DNA of 64,000 nucleotides, from the NCBI GenBank assembly GCA_023376005.1, contig CM042150.1, positions 72,963,578-73,027,577 on the forward strand. Reading direction: 5' to 3'. Each line of letters begins with the position of its first letter. The first letter of the stretch is position 1. This DNA comes from Doryteuthis pealeii (lineage: Eukaryota > Mollusca > Cephalopoda > Myopsida > Loliginidae). The position numbers were made by a program, and so were the translations under genes. The notes beneath the pieces were generated by a model, which did no database searches, was not told the DNA's origin, and saw only the letters and a list, made by a program, of their open reading frames with translations. Shown piece after piece: positions 63,371-64,000 of this stretch.

Positions 63371-64000
63371 TATCAAATCATAACAACCACACAGAAAGGT
63401 TATATGTGACAATTCCATGTACTAAATATTTAACTAAAATTCTGTCAACTGAATATAATGCAAACTTTATCCTGTTTCTCAAGATTTTGAATTTGAACAG
63501 TTAACAAATTCTTTCATAAATTTGATATTTATTCTAAACATACTATATATTGAAAGATAAATAACAATCATTTATCTGTACATATATTATCTTCAGTTAA
63601 TGAATTCAATTGCTATTGGTTAATTTTTTCCATCTTCTGTTGGATTGACTTGTTTGAAATGATAATGCTTGTAAATAAATATTGAAATAAAGTAAAATAT
63701 TTTGACTGATTTTTTCATTTCATCCATCAAAATGAAATCTGTTCATTGAAGAATATTAGGAAGTGTTTTTAAGAAACCAAATTGAATGATGTTTTATGAA
63801 ATACCTGTTCAAGTGAATAAGTAATAAAATTCTGCATTTTTTCCTTCATTAAAAAAACAACAACAAAAAAAAAACTTGAAAAAAAAACAAACAAAAACAA
63901 CAAAACAAAAGACAAATAGTAGAATCAAGAAGTGATTAAATGTACATATATTTCTATGAAAGAAATTGAAAATGAATTGGTAAATAGACAATAAAGAGAA
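63371..64000. other. AT-rich non-coding; A/CAA-rich at 63850-63920
   Basis: No gene is seen. AAAACAACAACAAAA-type simple sequence lies at about 63850-63920. Confidence 0.55.

Overview
The window looks like nuclear DNA from an invertebrate animal. It is very AT-rich, has no compact bacterial-style genes, and is crowded with dinucleotide microsatellites, tRNA-derived SINEs, worn non-LTR retrotransposons, several decayed mariner transposons and palindromic foldback elements. The mix suggests a lophotrochozoan, perhaps a gastropod mollusc. That is an inference from repeat style, not a diagnosis. The SINE most familiar to me from octopus and squid was not recognised here.

Only one stretch looks like a true cellular coding exon. 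It is on the minus strand at 41216-41329 and encodes 38 residues from a start codon to a textbook splice donor (GTAAGTAG), with higher-complexity sequence upstream that resembles a 5' UTR. If it is real, positions 1-41215 would be first-intron (or more distal) sequence of a gene with very long introns, and 41500-64000 would be its upstream region. The amino-terminal style faintly recalls FOXP transcription factors, but this is only a hypothesis.

Layout. 1-7.9 kb: AT-rich filler, microsatellites and two unnamed dispersed repeats. 7.97-9.27 kb: 5' half of a dead LINE (endonuclease domain). 10.5-11.75 kb: minus-strand 3' half of another LINE, split by a 416-bp inverted-repeat element. 13.0-14.0 kb: a purine-strand tract with a 29-bp minisatellite. 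15-22 kb: an unclassified GC-richer island, a SINE-like repeat and a LINE 3' tail. 24-27 kb: foldback elements. 29.7-32.5 kb: the densest accessory cluster, with a mariner carcass, two retroposons joined tail to tail, an LTR-like segment and a SINE nested in another repeat. 34-41 kb: a 111-bp tandem duplication, dispersed repeats and microsatellites. 41.2-41.5 kb: the candidate first exon. 43-48 kb: SINE fragments and a possible Penelope-like fragment. 49.4-50.6 kb: a second mariner. 54.8-57.9 kb: a third mariner, another foldback and a repeat. 59.57-59.76 kb: the best SINE copy, with intact A and B boxes. 59.8-64 kb: mostly featureless AT-rich DNA.

No gene set works together here; the biology is mainly transposon accumulation around one possible gene start. 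Almost all open frames are shadows of microsatellites, inverted repeats or dead transposons. I see no rRNA, genuine tRNA gene, CRISPR array, operon or intact transposase, and no clear evidence of a novel functional system.
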